From Candidatus Blastococcus massiliensis AP3 (GTDB taxonomy: Bacteria; Actinomycetota; Actinomycetes; Mycobacteriales; Geodermatophilaceae): a DNA stretch of 64,000 bases. This document shows, in pieces, positions 19,641 through 28,563 of the stretch (the stretch's first letter is position 1; each line of letters opens with the position of its first letter). The translations under genes and the position numbers were made by a program. The stretch covers positions 865,362 to 929,361 of the forward strand of contig NZ_HG931173.1 in the NCBI RefSeq assembly GCF_000582785.1, in the 5' to 3' direction. The notes under the pieces were generated by a model. That model saw only the letters and a list, made by a program, of their open reading frames with translations, did no database searches and was not told where the DNA came from.

Positions 19641-20873
19641 ATGACCTCCGGACCGTCGTCCCCGTCCGCGACCGACGCGCGGCGGGACCGGCTCGACCGC
19701 GCGACGGCGCACCTCGACCCACCGCTGGCGGTGCTCGACCTCGACGCGCTCGACGCCAATGCCGACGACCTGCTCCGCCGCGCCGCGGGCACGCCGATCC
19801 GCGTGGCCAGCAAGTCGGTGCGCAGCCGCGCGGTGCTGCGCCGGGTGCTGGCCCGCCCGGGCTTCGCGGGCGTGCTGGCCTACAGCCTGGCCGAGGCGCT
19901 GTGGCTGACCGGCGGCGACGGCCCGGTGACCGACGACGCCGTCGTCGGCTACCCCTCGGTGGACCGCGCGGCGCTGCGGGCACTGGCCGGCGACGAGTCG
20001 GCGGCCGCCCGGGTGACCCTGATGATCGACTCCCCGGAACAGCTCGACCTGGTCGACGCCGTGGTGCCGCCGGGCCGCCGGACGGCGCTGCGCGTCTGCC
20101 TCGACGTCGACGCCTCCCTGCGCGTGGCCGGCGGACGGGTGCACGTCGGGGTGCGCCGCTCCCCCGTCCACTCGGCCGCCGACGCCGCAGCGCTGGCACG
20201 GACCGTCGTGGCGCGGCCCGGCTTCGACCTGGTCGGCGTCATGGCCTACGAGGCGCAGATCGCCGGAGTGCCGGACGCGCCGGCCGGCCGGCCGCTGCGC
20301 GGGCTGGCGGTGCGGCGGATGCAGTCGTTCTCGGGACGGGAGCTGGCCGCCCGGCGGGCCGAGGTGGTGGCGGCGGTGCGAGCGGTCGCGCCGCTGGAGT
20401 TCGTCAACGGCGGCGGGACCGGGAGCGTCGACCGCACCCGCGTCGAGGAGGCGGTCACGGAGGTGGCGGCGGGGTCGGGCCTCTACTCCCCCGTGCTGTT
20501 CGACGGGTACCGCTCCTTCGCCGCACGGCCGGCGACCTTCTTCGCCGTCCCGGTGACCCGGGTGCCGGCGCCCGGGCTGGTCACCGTGGCGGGCGGGGGC
20601 TGGGTCGCGTCGGGCCCGCCCGGCGTCGACCGGCTGCCGGAGCCCACCTACCCGGCCGGGCTGCGCCGGCTCCCGGCGGAAGGCGCCGGCGAGGTGCAGA
20701 CACCGCTGCGCGGTCCCGGCACCGCCGGTCTGGGGGCCGGCGATCGCGTGTGGTTCCGACACGCGAAGGCCGGCGAGGTGTGCGAGCACGTCGACGTCCT
20801 GCACGCGCTGGACGGCGACGTGCTGGTGGCCGCGCTGCCCACCTACCGCGGCGAGCGCAAGGCCTTCGGCTGA
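19641..20873 (+). CDS. amino acid deaminase/aldolase (alanine-racemase N-domain, fold type III PLP)
   Basis: A 410-residue protein with the PLP barrel of D-threonine aldolase/D-serine deaminase type enzymes. The PLP lysine is in IRVASKSVRSR (about residue 55), VCLDVDASLRV and FVNGGGTGSV follow, and the C-terminal domain contains the HAKAGEVCEH metal-binding motif. Substrate unknown; families of this kind act on D-amino acids or beta-hydroxy amino acids. ATG at 19641. It faces away from the lactone oxidase, sharing the intergenic region with it. Confidence 0.85.
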   Translation: MTSGPSSPSATDARRDRLDRATAHLDPPLAVLDLDALDANADDLLRRAAGTPIRVASKSVRSRAVLRRVLARPGFAGVLAYSLAEALWLTGGDGPVTDDAVVGYPSVDRAALRALAGDESAAARVTLMIDSPEQLDLVDAVVPPGRRTALRVCLDVDASLRVAGGRVHVGVRRSPVHSAADAAALARTVVARPGFDLVGVMAYEAQIAGVPDAPAGRPLRGLAVRRMQSFSGRELAARRAEVVAAVRAVAPLEFVNGGGTGSVDRTRVEEAVTEVAAGSGLYSPVLFDGYRSFAARPATFFAVPVTRVPAPGLVTVAGGGWVASGPPGVDRLPEPTYPAGLRRLPAEGAGEVQTPLRGPGTAGLGAGDRVWFRHAKAGEVCEHVDVLHALDGDVLVAALPTYRGERKAFG

Positions 20874-21047
20874 CCCGGTCCCGAGCCGGAACGGAGCAGC
20901 GGGACGCAGGAGGCGGCGAGGGCTCCGGGGACACCTGGGACGAGGGGATGCCGCACCGTGTCCGTGCGGGCGTGTCGATCGGATCGAGACGTCGTGCCTC
21001 GCGCTTACGGTCCCGCCTCGTACCAGTACCCGTGACGAGGAGTCCCG

Positions 21048-21881
21048 TTGTCCCAGCCCCCGCAGGCGCCGTACCAGCACTACGCCCCGCCGCCGCAGTT
21101 CCCCCAGCCCACGAAGGGGGCCGGCCTGGCCATCGCGTCGATGGTGCTGGGCATCATCGCGCTGCTCCTGAGCTGGGTCCCGATCATCAACACCCTCGCG
21201 GCCGTGCTCGCCCTCGTGGGCCTGGGCCTCGGCATCCCGGCACTCCTTCGCGCGCGCAAGGGCACCCACCAGGGATTCGGCATGGCCATCGCCGGGATCG
21301 TGACGTCGGTCCTCGCCTTCGCCATCGTGCTCGCGACGCAGGCGTTCTACACCGAGGTCATCGACGAGGTCGAGCGCGAACTGAACCGTCAGACCAGCGA
21401 CTCTGCTCCGGGCAGCTCCGGCAACGACGAGGAGTCCGCGAGCGCCGAGAGCGAGGGGTCCGACGAGGTCGTGCCGCTCGGGACGCCGGCGCAGGTCGGG
21501 GATTACGAGGTGATCGTGGACTCCGTGCTGCTGGACGCCGACGACGTCGTGACCTCGGCCAACCAGTTCAACGACGCACCGACCGGCCAGTACGTCCTCG
21601 CGCAGCTGACCGTCGTCTACAACGGCACGGACGAAGGCATGCCCGGGATGGACCTGACCGCGATCTTCCACGGTTCCGACTCCCGCCAGTACAGCGATTC
21701 GGAATGCTCCGCGGTCACGCCCGACGACGCCATGAACGCGCCCACGCTGAACCCGGGCGGGTCGGACACCTTCGAGTTCTGCATGGACGTGGCTCCCGAG
21801 GCTGTGGCCGGTGGACGGCTCTCGATCGAGCCCACGTTCAGCTGGGACTCCGACGAGCGGGTCTTCTACGCGATCGGCTGA
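21048..21881 (+). CDS. DUF4190/DUF4352 membrane-anchored protein
   Basis: A 277-residue protein translated from a TTG at 21048 (GAGGAG 10 bases upstream). Residues 1-22 are Pro/Gln/Tyr-rich; two hydrophobic segments (about 26-58 and 76-98) form a DUF4190-like unit; then an acidic Ser/Glu linker (110-145) and a C-terminal beta-rich DUF4352-like domain with two cysteines (SECSAV and FEFCMD) that could pair. The C-terminal domain should be outside the membrane. Function is unknown. Confidence 0.8.
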   Translation: MSQPPQAPYQHYAPPPQFPQPTKGAGLAIASMVLGIIALLLSWVPIINTLAAVLALVGLGLGIPALLRARKGTHQGFGMAIAGIVTSVLAFAIVLATQAFYTEVIDEVERELNRQTSDSAPGSSGNDEESASAESEGSDEVVPLGTPAQVGDYEVIVDSVLLDADDVVTSANQFNDAPTGQYVLAQLTVVYNGTDEGMPGMDLTAIFHGSDSRQYSDSECSAVTPDDAMNAPTLNPGGSDTFEFCMDVAPEAVAGGRLSIEPTFSWDSDERVFYAIG

Positions 21882-21895
21882 TCCCGCCCGGTCCG

Positions 21896-21957
21896 GTCGA
21901 TCATCGGCGGATGGCTCTGCCCTCGGCGTGGAGGGCAGCCGTCCGCCGATGATCGAC
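21896..21957. terminator. bidirectional terminator between convergent genes
   Basis: Long inverted repeat: 21896-21924 pairs with 21931-21957 with one mismatch and a 2-base bulge, loop GGCGTG. It sits between the DUF4352 gene and the ABC-F gene, both ending here. Confidence 0.75.
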
Positions 21958-21971
21958 GGCAGCGAGGCTGA

Positions 21972-23603
21972 TCAGCGGGCGCGGGCGACGCGGGTCTCGT
22001 CGAACACCGGCTCGGCCGACTCGTAGACCCGCCCGTCCGCGCCGAACACGAGGAAGCGGTCGAAGGAGCGGGCGAACCACCGGTCGTGGGTGACCGCCAG
22101 GACCGTGCCGTCGAACGCCGCGAGCGCCTCCTCGAGCGCCTCGGCCGACAGCACGTCGAGGTTGTCGGTGGGCTCGTCGAGCAGCAGCAACGTGGCCCCG
22201 GACAGCTCCAGCATGAGGATCTGGAACCGGGCCTGCTGACCACCGGACATGGTGCGGAACGGCTGGTCGCCCGCGCCGGCGAGCCCGTAGCGCCGCAGGG
22301 CGGCCATGGCCCGGCCGCGGTCGACGCCCGGTCGTCCCGGCTCGCCGTGCCACAGCAGGTCGACCGGCGTGCGGTCCTGCCACTCCGGGTGCGCGTGGGT
22401 CTGCGCGAAGAACCCGGGGACGACGCGCGCCCCGAGCCGCCACTCGCCGGTGTGCGCAACGGACTCACCGGTCAGCAACCGCAGGAAGTGCGACTTGCCG
22501 GCGCCGTTGGCACCGAGCACCCCCACCCGGTCGCCGTACCAGACCTCGAGGTCGAAGGGCTGCATGAGCCCGGTGAGCTCCAGCTGCTCGGCCATGACCG
22601 CGCGGACGCCGGTGCGCCCACCGCGCAGCCGCATCGCGACCTTCTGCTCCGGTGGCCGGTCCGGTGGCGGGCCGGCGGCCTCGAACTTGGCCAGCCGGGT
22701 CTGCATCGCGTGGTACCGGTTGGCCATGTCGGGCGAGTTCGCCGCCTGCTGCTGCATCGTGCGCACGAGGTCGACCAGCCGTTGGTGCTCCTCGTCCCAG
22801 CGCCGCCGCAGCTCGGCCAGCCGCTCGTGCCGCGCCGTCCGGGCCTCGTGGTAGCTGGCGAAGCCGCCGCCGTGCACCCACGCCGTCCCGCCCTCGACGG
22901 TGACCACGCGGTCCGCGACCCGTGCCAGCAGCTCGCGGTCGTGGCTGACGAACAGCACCGTCTTGCGGGTCTCGAGCAACCGCTCCTCCAGCCAGCGCTT
23001 GCCCGGGACGTCGAGGTAGTTGTCCGGCTCGTCGAGCAGCAGCACCTGGTCGGGGCCGCGCAGCAGCGCCTCGAGCGCCAGCCGCTTCTGCTCCCCGCCG
23101 GAGAGGGTGGACAGCTCGCGGTACTTGCACCCGTCGTAGGGGACGCCGAGCGCGGCGACCGTCACGGTGTCCCACGTGACCTCCGCGTCGTAGCCGCCGG
23201 CGTCGCCCCACGCGGAGAGCGCGTCGGCGTAGGCCATCTGCGCGGTCTCGTCGTCGGTCTCCATCAGCCGGAGCTCGGCCGCCTCGAGGGCGTCCCAGGC
23301 CAGACGCACGGCCGGGGGCGAGAGGTCGACGAGCAGACGCTGGACGGTCGTGTCGTCGCGGACCGACCCGATGAACTGGCGCATCACGCCGAGCCCGCCG
23401 GTCCGGGCGATCGCGCCGGCCTCGGGCGCGAGGTCGCCGGCGATGATCCGCAGCAGCGTCGTCTTGCCCGCGCCGTTCTCGCCGACCAGCGCGGCACGCG
23501 CGCCCTCGCCGACGCGGAAGGAGACCTCGTCGAGCAGCACCCGCCCGTCGGACAGGGTGTGCCGCACGCCGCTCACGTCGACCGAACCCGCTCCGCTGCC
23601 CAC
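21972..23603 (-). CDS. ABC-F family ATP-binding protein
   Basis: A 543-residue soluble twin-ABC protein. First cassette: GENGAGKT, LSGGEQKR, LLLDEPDNYLD; second: GANGAGKS, MSGGQQAR, LLLDEPTDNLD. The linker between them (about residues 245-330) is rich in Arg/Glu and coiled-coil-like (ARHERLAELRRRWDEEHQRL), as expected for the P-site tRNA interaction motif of ABC-F proteins. Members act on ribosomes, either as translation factors or as antibiotic-protection proteins; sequence alone does not tell which. GTG at 23603; the longer reading upstream is Arg/Ser shadow sequence. Confidence 0.9.
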   Translation of the reverse strand: MGSGAGSVDVSGVRHTLSDGRVLLDEVSFRVGEGARAALVGENGAGKTTLLRIIAGDLAPEAGAIARTGGLGVMRQFIGSVRDDTTVQRLLVDLSPPAVRLAWDALEAAELRLMETDDETAQMAYADALSAWGDAGGYDAEVTWDTVTVAALGVPYDGCKYRELSTLSGGEQKRLALEALLRGPDQVLLLDEPDNYLDVPGKRWLEERLLETRKTVLFVSHDRELLARVADRVVTVEGGTAWVHGGGFASYHEARTARHERLAELRRRWDEEHQRLVDLVRTMQQQAANSPDMANRYHAMQTRLAKFEAAGPPPDRPPEQKVAMRLRGGRTGVRAVMAEQLELTGLMQPFDLEVWYGDRVGVLGANGAGKSHFLRLLTGESVAHTGEWRLGARVVPGFFAQTHAHPEWQDRTPVDLLWHGEPGRPGVDRGRAMAALRRYGLAGAGDQPFRTMSGGQQARFQILMLELSGATLLLLDEPTDNLDVLSAEALEEALAAFDGTVLAVTHDRWFARSFDRFLVFGADGRVYESAEPVFDETRVARAR

Positions 23604-23649
23604 CCGGCCATCCTCCCGGGCCGGGCAACCGGATTCCCGAGCCGCCCCG

Positions 23650-23886
23650 TCAGCTGACGTGCATCGCCAGCCGGTAGCGCGCCAGCCGCTCGACCAGCTC
23701 CGGCATCGCGCCGACCGGCGAGCCACCGAGGTCGCGCCGGCTCTCCCTGACGACCCGCACGACCAGCTGTGGCCGCACCCGCCCGGCGTACTCGCCGCGC
23801 AACCGGCGGACGGCCTGCTCGACCGCGGGGTCGCAGGGCAGCTCGGTCGAGTCGTCGGGAGTGCTGGACGGGACGGTCAGGGTCAT
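23650..23886 (-). CDS. small protein with three-helix-bundle dimerisation-like domain
   Basis: A 78-residue protein. After a Ser/Thr/Pro-rich start, residues ~20-78 form helices of the pattern AVEQAVRRLRGEYAGRVRPQ then a VVRVVRESRRDL segment, which resembles the actinobacterial three-helix-bundle dimerisation domain also found before arsenate-reductase-like proteins. ATG at 23886 follows GGAGGA. No catalytic residues are evident. Assignment is by pattern memory only. Confidence 0.6.
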   Translation of the reverse strand: MTLTVPSSTPDDSTELPCDPAVEQAVRRLRGEYAGRVRPQLVVRVVRESRRDLGGSPVGAMPELVERLARYRLAMHVS

Positions 23887-24015
23887 CGACGGTCCTCCGC
23901 TGGGGGATACGCCGGTCTGCTCCGGCGGTCCCACCACCGTGCCGGGGGCCCGATCCCGGCGCCAGGGACCTAGGTCACGCTGTCCCGGAGCCGCCTGCAG
24001 TCGGGGCCGCGGTGC

Positions 24016-24132
24016 TCACCCCAGGGCGATCGACAGCACCGTCGCGCCGGCCGTCAGCAGCATGGCGACGACGATGACCGCGGCCACCATGCGCCTGCGC
24101 CGGTCCGCCTTCGAACGCCGTATTCCTGTCAC
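24016..24132 (-). CDS. very small single-pass membrane protein (38 aa)
   Basis: From the GTG at 24132 the reading gives 38 residues: a basic N-terminus (RRSKADRRRR) followed by one hydrophobic segment of about 20 residues rich in Val/Ala/Met. This is the layout of small actinobacterial membrane peptides. No function can be named. The next gene starts 89 bases away on the other strand, so the two share a promoter region. It is short, so it could be chance. Confidence 0.45.
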   Translation of the reverse strand: MTGIRRSKADRRRRMVAAVIVVAMLLTAGATVLSIALG

Positions 24133-24221
24133 GTGCGGAACGCTACCGCCGTGCCGGCCCGGTGACAGCGGTCGGGCGGCAGAGGCTCGAAATCGTCGGA
24201 GCCCGGTGCCACGGTGGAACG

Positions 24222-25283
24222 GTGACGACGGGATCCGAGGTCGGGCTGCTGCGACTGGTCGCCCAGCGGCTGGCCGGTGCTCGCGCCGCCACCCCACTCG
24301 AGGCGGTGCGCCGGCTGACCGCCGTCCAGGGCCAGGACTACCCCGGCACGCTCACCTCGGTGGCGCTGCGCACCTCCTCCCGGTCGCGGGAGGAGGTGAT
24401 CGCCGCCCTGGACGGCGGTGAGGTCGTCCGCTCCTGGCCCATGCGCGGCACCCTCCACCTCACCGCCGCCGAGGACCTGCCCTGGATGCTCGACCTGCTG
24501 GGGGTCCGCGCCCTGGCCGGGGTGGCGAAGCGCCGGGCCGCGCTGGAGCTCACCGAGCTCGACACGGCCCGCGCCTGCGAGGCCGCGGTCTCCGCCCTCT
24601 CCGGGGGTCGGCGGTTGTCCCGGGCCGGCCTGCTCGCCGCGATCGAGGGCGGTGGCGTGGCCGTCACCGGTCAGCGCGGCTACCACCTGCTGTGGTTCGC
24701 GGCGCAGACGGGCCACATCTGCCTGGGCCCGACGGCCGACGGGGAGCAGCAGTTCGTGCTGCTCTCCGAGTGGGTCCCCCGCCCCCGGCGCCTGGAGCGC
24801 GAGGAGGCGCTGGGCGAGCTCGCCGCCCGCTTCCTCGCCGGTCACGGTCCGGCGACCGTGCACGACCTCGCACGCTGGTCGGGGCTCCCCGTGCGCGACG
24901 CCCGGGCGGGGCTGGCCACGGCACGCCCGCGGCTGGAGTCGCTGACCGTCGAGGGCACCGAGCACTTCCTCGACCCCGCCGTGCCCGAGCTCCTGACCAT
25001 CTGCCGGACCGAGGCGCGCGGCACCTTCCTCCTGCCGGGCTTCGACGAGTTCGTGCTCGGCTACGGCGACCGCGCAGCGGTGCTCGACCCCGCCTTCGCC
25101 GACCACATCGTGCCGGGGAAGAACGGCGTGTTCCGCTCCACCGTCGTCGTCGACGGCCGGATCGTGGGCACCTGGCGGTACGAAGGGAGAGGTGCTCGCC
25201 GTGCCGCCGTCGGCACGCCCTTCCGCCCGGAGGACGCCGCCCTGCTCGCCGACGTCCCGGAGCTCGCCGCCGCCCTGCCGTGA
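24222..25283 (+). CDS. winged-helix DNA-binding protein (HTH_42 / AlkZ-YcaQ superfamily)
   Basis: A 353-residue protein of the HTH_42 superfamily, whose studied members (AlkZ, YcaQ) are DNA glycosylases that remove bulky or cross-linked bases. The superfamily's Q-x-Q feature is seen in LTAVQGQDYPGTL (about residue 37-49), later HLTAAEDLPWM, HDLARWSGLP and GTFLLPGFDEFVLGY are typical. Whether this copy has glycosylase activity cannot be told; many actinobacterial members are only annotated as winged-helix proteins. GTG at 24222. Confidence 0.8.
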   Translation: MTTGSEVGLLRLVAQRLAGARAATPLEAVRRLTAVQGQDYPGTLTSVALRTSSRSREEVIAALDGGEVVRSWPMRGTLHLTAAEDLPWMLDLLGVRALAGVAKRRAALELTELDTARACEAAVSALSGGRRLSRAGLLAAIEGGGVAVTGQRGYHLLWFAAQTGHICLGPTADGEQQFVLLSEWVPRPRRLEREEALGELAARFLAGHGPATVHDLARWSGLPVRDARAGLATARPRLESLTVEGTEHFLDPAVPELLTICRTEARGTFLLPGFDEFVLGYGDRAAVLDPAFADHIVPGKNGVFRSTVVVDGRIVGTWRYEGRGARRAAVGTPFRPEDAALLADVPELAAALP

Positions 25284-25293
25284 GGGTGGGCCG

Positions 25294-25731
25294 TCAGCGG
25301 CGCTCGACCAGGAAGATCGGGATCCGGCGCTCGGTCTTCTGCTGGTAGTCGGCGTAGTTGGGGAACGCAGCCACCGCCCGTTCCCACCACTCCTCGCGCT
25401 CGGGGCCGTCCAGCTCGCGCGCCACACCGTCCCACGGCTCGGGGCCGTCCTGGACGGTGACCTGGTCGGGGTGGGCGCGCAGGTTGTGCACCCACGCCGG
25501 ATCGGTGGGCTTCCCGCCCTGCGAGCCGACCATGAGGTAGGCACCGTCGTGCTCAACCCGCATGAGCGGCTGCTTGCGCACCTTGCCGGTCTTCGCGCCG
25601 CGGGTGCTGAAGACGACCACGGGGCGGCCGACGATCGTGTCGCCCTCCCGGCCGCCGGTGCGCTCGTAGAGCTCCACCTGGTCGCGGACCCATTTCTGCG
25701 TACTCGGCTCGTACTCACCTTGCAGCGGCAT
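25294..25731 (-). CDS. deazaflavin (F420)-dependent nitroreductase family protein
   Basis: A 145-residue split-beta-barrel protein of the Ddn family. Features are VVVFSTRGAKTGKVRKQPLM (F420-phosphate binding), YLMVGSQGGKPTDPAWVHNL and the C-terminal FPNYADYQQKTERRIPIFLV. Members reduce quinones or nitro compounds with F420H2; the mycobacterial Ddn activates pretomanid. It ends 11 bases from the convergent winged-helix gene. Membrane peripheral or cytoplasmic. Confidence 0.92.
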   Translation of the reverse strand: MPLQGEYEPSTQKWVRDQVELYERTGGREGDTIVGRPVVVFSTRGAKTGKVRKQPLMRVEHDGAYLMVGSQGGKPTDPAWVHNLRAHPDQVTVQDGPEPWDGVARELDGPEREEWWERAVAAFPNYADYQQKTERRIPIFLVERR

Positions 25732-25815
25732 GGATCCGAACCTAGAGGAAGGACCTCGCCCTTCTCACGCCAAGCTCCGCACGGCGCGAGCCTCGGGGCG
25801 AGGCCGTTCCATCAC

Positions 25816-27048
25816 TCATCGCGGAGCCGCGAAGTCGATCGTGTGCGGCACGAAGAAGCTGAGGTTGTCGGTGATCAGCCCGTCGCTCTCGCGGATGCCC
25901 AGGCCGGCCGGCTCGCCGTCGACCACCCATGCGCCGAGCACCGGGAAATGGGATCCGTCCACCCCGGCGAAGTCCGGCAGCGGCGCCAACTCCTGGACGA
26001 CGAACCCCTCGGTGCCGTACCGCCCGGGCAGCTGTGTGGTCACCTCACCGTCCCGCACGATCGCCACGTTGGCACCCTCCCGGCCCCACAGCGGTTTGCG
26101 CACGTAGGTGCGCCAGGTCGAGGGCATCTCGTCGGCGAAGTACGCCGGCAGCAGGTACTGCCCCAGGACGGGGTCGGTGCCGAACAGCTGCCACAGCACC
26201 GGCAACAGCGCCTTCGTGCTCCACAGCATCTTGTAGGCGGGCTCGACCCACGTGGTGCCGCCGGGGCGCATCCCGTCGGCGAGGACGGCGGAGCCGAACT
26301 CGTCCTCGATCAGCCACTCCCAGGGGTAGAGCTTGAAGACGACGTCGAGGTGGCGGCCCTGCGGGTCGTAGAACCGGCCGTCGCCGGAGTCCAGCACGAT
26401 GTCCTCGACGACGAGTTCGATCGCCTCGTACCCGGCCTGCACCACGGTGTCCATCAGGTAGGCGACCGTCATCCGGTCCTCACCCGAGGTCTCCTCGCTG
26501 GTCCACGCCAGGTGGACCCGCGGCCGGACGCCGGTGCGCCGCTCCCACTTCGTGAGGTTGCGCCGCCAGGCCGCGACGAGCGTGTCGTGCAGGGCGTTCC
26601 ACTGGTCGCGGCCCTGCCCGGTGAACAGGTGCCAGTTCCACTGGGTGACGGCGGACTCGACCAGGCCGGTCGGGGTGTCGGCGTTGAACTCCAGCAGCTT
26701 GGGCGGGCCCTCGCCGTCGTACCGCAGGTCGAAGCGGCCGTAGATGCTCGGCGGCTCCTCCGCCCATGTCCGGCGGACCTGCGGGCGGGCCATCGGCGGG
26801 ATGCGCAGCCGGTCGAACAGGTCGTTGTCGACGACGTGGTCGCCGGCGGCGACGCACATCTGGAACAGCTGGGAGACCGCGCCCTCCAGCTCGACGATCT
26901 CGGCCATCGAGAAGTCGTAGAAGGGCCCCTCGCGCCAGTAGCTGCGCACCTCCCCACCGGGCAGGTGCGTGCGGTTGTAGACCAGGCCCTGGGCCTCGAC
27001 CTCGGCCTCCCAACCCGGCCGGACGATCCCGCTCTCGATCCTTCGCAC
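25816..27048 (-). CDS. glutathionylspermidine synthase family ATP-grasp protein (YgiC-like)
   Basis: A 410-residue protein matching the C-terminal synthetase domain of glutathionylspermidine synthase, without the amidase domain. Recognised by RFDLRYDGEGPPKLLEFNAD (ATP-grasp substrate site, about residues 105-125), YPWEWLIEDEFG, and YVRKPLWGREGANV. Like E. coli YgiC it is probably an ATP-dependent ligase of unknown substrate; actinobacteria generally lack glutathione, so the name should not be taken literally. It follows the small lipoprotein gene by 10 bases, as ygiC goes with ygiB. Confidence 0.87.
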   Translation of the reverse strand: MRRIESGIVRPGWEAEVEAQGLVYNRTHLPGGEVRSYWREGPFYDFSMAEIVELEGAVSQLFQMCVAAGDHVVDNDLFDRLRIPPMARPQVRRTWAEEPPSIYGRFDLRYDGEGPPKLLEFNADTPTGLVESAVTQWNWHLFTGQGRDQWNALHDTLVAAWRRNLTKWERRTGVRPRVHLAWTSEETSGEDRMTVAYLMDTVVQAGYEAIELVVEDIVLDSGDGRFYDPQGRHLDVVFKLYPWEWLIEDEFGSAVLADGMRPGGTTWVEPAYKMLWSTKALLPVLWQLFGTDPVLGQYLLPAYFADEMPSTWRTYVRKPLWGREGANVAIVRDGEVTTQLPGRYGTEGFVVQELAPLPDFAGVDGSHFPVLGAWVVDGEPAGLGIRESDGLITDNLSFFVPHTIDFAAPR

Positions 27049-27058
27049 GGAGCGCGGT

Positions 27059-27463
27059 TCAGCTCCCCGCGCCGGAACCGGCCTTGTTGCCGATCCCGCT
27101 GCCGATGCCGCCGCTGACCCGCTGCCCGGCGCTCACCTTGCCGGTGGGGGGCAGGCCGGCGCGCTGCCGGGCGGTGCTGTCGCCCGGGTCGATGCGGGTG
27201 CCGCCCGACGGCAGCACGGTGCCGACGGGGAGGCCGGGACGGAAGCCACCCAGGTAGAGGAAGAAGAGGCCACCGCCGAGCCCGCCGCCGCGGTCGTCGT
27301 CGCACAGGTCGTCGTCGACGATCTCGCCGTTCTCGTCGGTGCAGTAGGCGACCTGCTCCTCGTCGTCCTCGGCACCCACGGCGCAGCCGGCGAGGAAGCC
27401 GGTGGCGGCGGTGGCGAGCACGGTCGTGGTGAGGGCGGCGCGGACCCGGTTGGAGACCACCAT
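27059..27463 (-). CDS. small secreted lipoprotein (YgiB-like partner)
   Basis: A 134-residue lipoprotein. Residues 1-24 form a signal peptide ending in the lipobox FLAGC. A short YCTDENGEIVDDDLCDDD acidic segment with two cysteines follows, then a Gly-rich stretch and a Gly/Ser-rich C-terminus. E. coli YgiB, which precedes the YgiC synthetase-like protein, has a similar layout, so a shared process with the downstream ATP-grasp gene is likely. ATG at 27463 is 7 bases after GGAGGAA. Function unknown. Confidence 0.75.
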   Translation of the reverse strand: MVVSNRVRAALTTTVLATAATGFLAGCAVGAEDDEEQVAYCTDENGEIVDDDLCDDDRGGGLGGGLFFLYLGGFRPGLPVGTVLPSGGTRIDPGDSTARQRAGLPPTGKVSAGQRVSGGIGSGIGNKAGSGAGS

Positions 27464-27651
27464 GACCAGTTCCTCCGTCCTCCGGTGTCGCCCCGACAGT
27501 AGGTCCTCCGCCACGGCTCGTCCTCCGAGGCCGCCCGGACTCCCGGGTCGCGGACCACCCGGCCCCGATGGCACCGTTCTGGATCGGTGGGCGCCGTCCG
27601 GTGCTGCACCGACCGCCCTGCCGGGCCGTGGACGTCGGAGGTCTGCCGAGC

Positions 27652-28563
27652 ATGAGGTACCGCGAGAGCGGCAGCCTGGACACCTCCGGGGTCCGCGACA
27701 CCCGGGGCAGCGGTGGGCGCGGCGGCGGTCGGGGACTCGCGGTGGGCGGTGGCGGGCTGGGGCTGGTCGGGCTGGTCGTCGTCGTCCTGCTGCAGGTGCT
27801 CGGCGGTGGCGAGGGCGGATCACCGATCAGCGGCTTCTCCGGCATGGGCCAGGACGCCACTGTCGACAACTCCGCACTCGCGGAGAACTGCCGGACCGGG
27901 GCCGACGCGAACGAGTCGGTCGAGTGCGCAGTGGTGGCCGACATCGAGTCGATCCAGGACTTCTGGTCCGGGGCCCTGGGCGCGGACTACACCCCCACGC
28001 AGACGGTCTTCTTCTCCGGCTCGGTCCAGACCTCCTGCGGCGGGGCGACCAGTGGGTCGGGGCCGTTCTACTGTCCGGCCGACCAGTTGGTCTACATCGA
28101 CCTGACCTTCTTCGACCAGCTGCGCGAGCAGTTCGGCGCACAGGGCGGACTGTTCGTGGACGCCTACGTCATCGCGCACGAGTACGGCCACCACGTGCAG
28201 AACCTCCTCGGCATCAACGCCCGCGTGACCCCCGGTGAGACGGGACCGATCAGCGGCACGGTCCGGCTGGAGCTGCAGGCCGACTGCTTCGCCGGTGCCT
28301 GGGCCCGGCACGCCGAGACCGTCCCCGACGACTCCGGCGAACCGCTGATCGCCGAGATCACCGACGACGACATCGACCGGGCCCTCGACGCGGCGGGCCG
28401 CATCGGGGACGACTTCATCCAGGAGAACCTGGGCGGTGGCACCGTCGACCAGGACGCGTTCACCCACGGCTCGTCGGACCAGCGCCGTCGCTGGTTCCTC
28501 ACCGGCTACGAGTCCGGCGACCTGCGTCGGTGCGACACCTTCGCCACGGAAGACCTCGGATGA
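27652..28563 (+). CDS. neutral zinc metallopeptidase (YpfJ family), membrane-anchored
   Basis: A 303-residue protein: Gly/Arg-rich N-terminus, one membrane segment (about residues 31-50), then a zincin domain. The zinc motif is HEYGHH at 176-181, with a third ligand probably in the LELQADCFAGAWA region (about 210). Two Cys pairs (SVQTSCGG, FYCPAD; ENCRTG, VECAVV) suggest disulfides outside the cell. Substrate unknown. The stop overlaps the enoyl-CoA hydratase start by 4 bp. Start ATG 27652. Confidence 0.88.
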   Translation: MRYRESGSLDTSGVRDTRGSGGRGGGRGLAVGGGGLGLVGLVVVVLLQVLGGGEGGSPISGFSGMGQDATVDNSALAENCRTGADANESVECAVVADIESIQDFWSGALGADYTPTQTVFFSGSVQTSCGGATSGSGPFYCPADQLVYIDLTFFDQLREQFGAQGGLFVDAYVIAHEYGHHVQNLLGINARVTPGETGPISGTVRLELQADCFAGAWARHAETVPDDSGEPLIAEITDDDIDRALDAAGRIGDDFIQENLGGGTVDQDAFTHGSSDQRRRWFLTGYESGDLRRCDTFATEDLG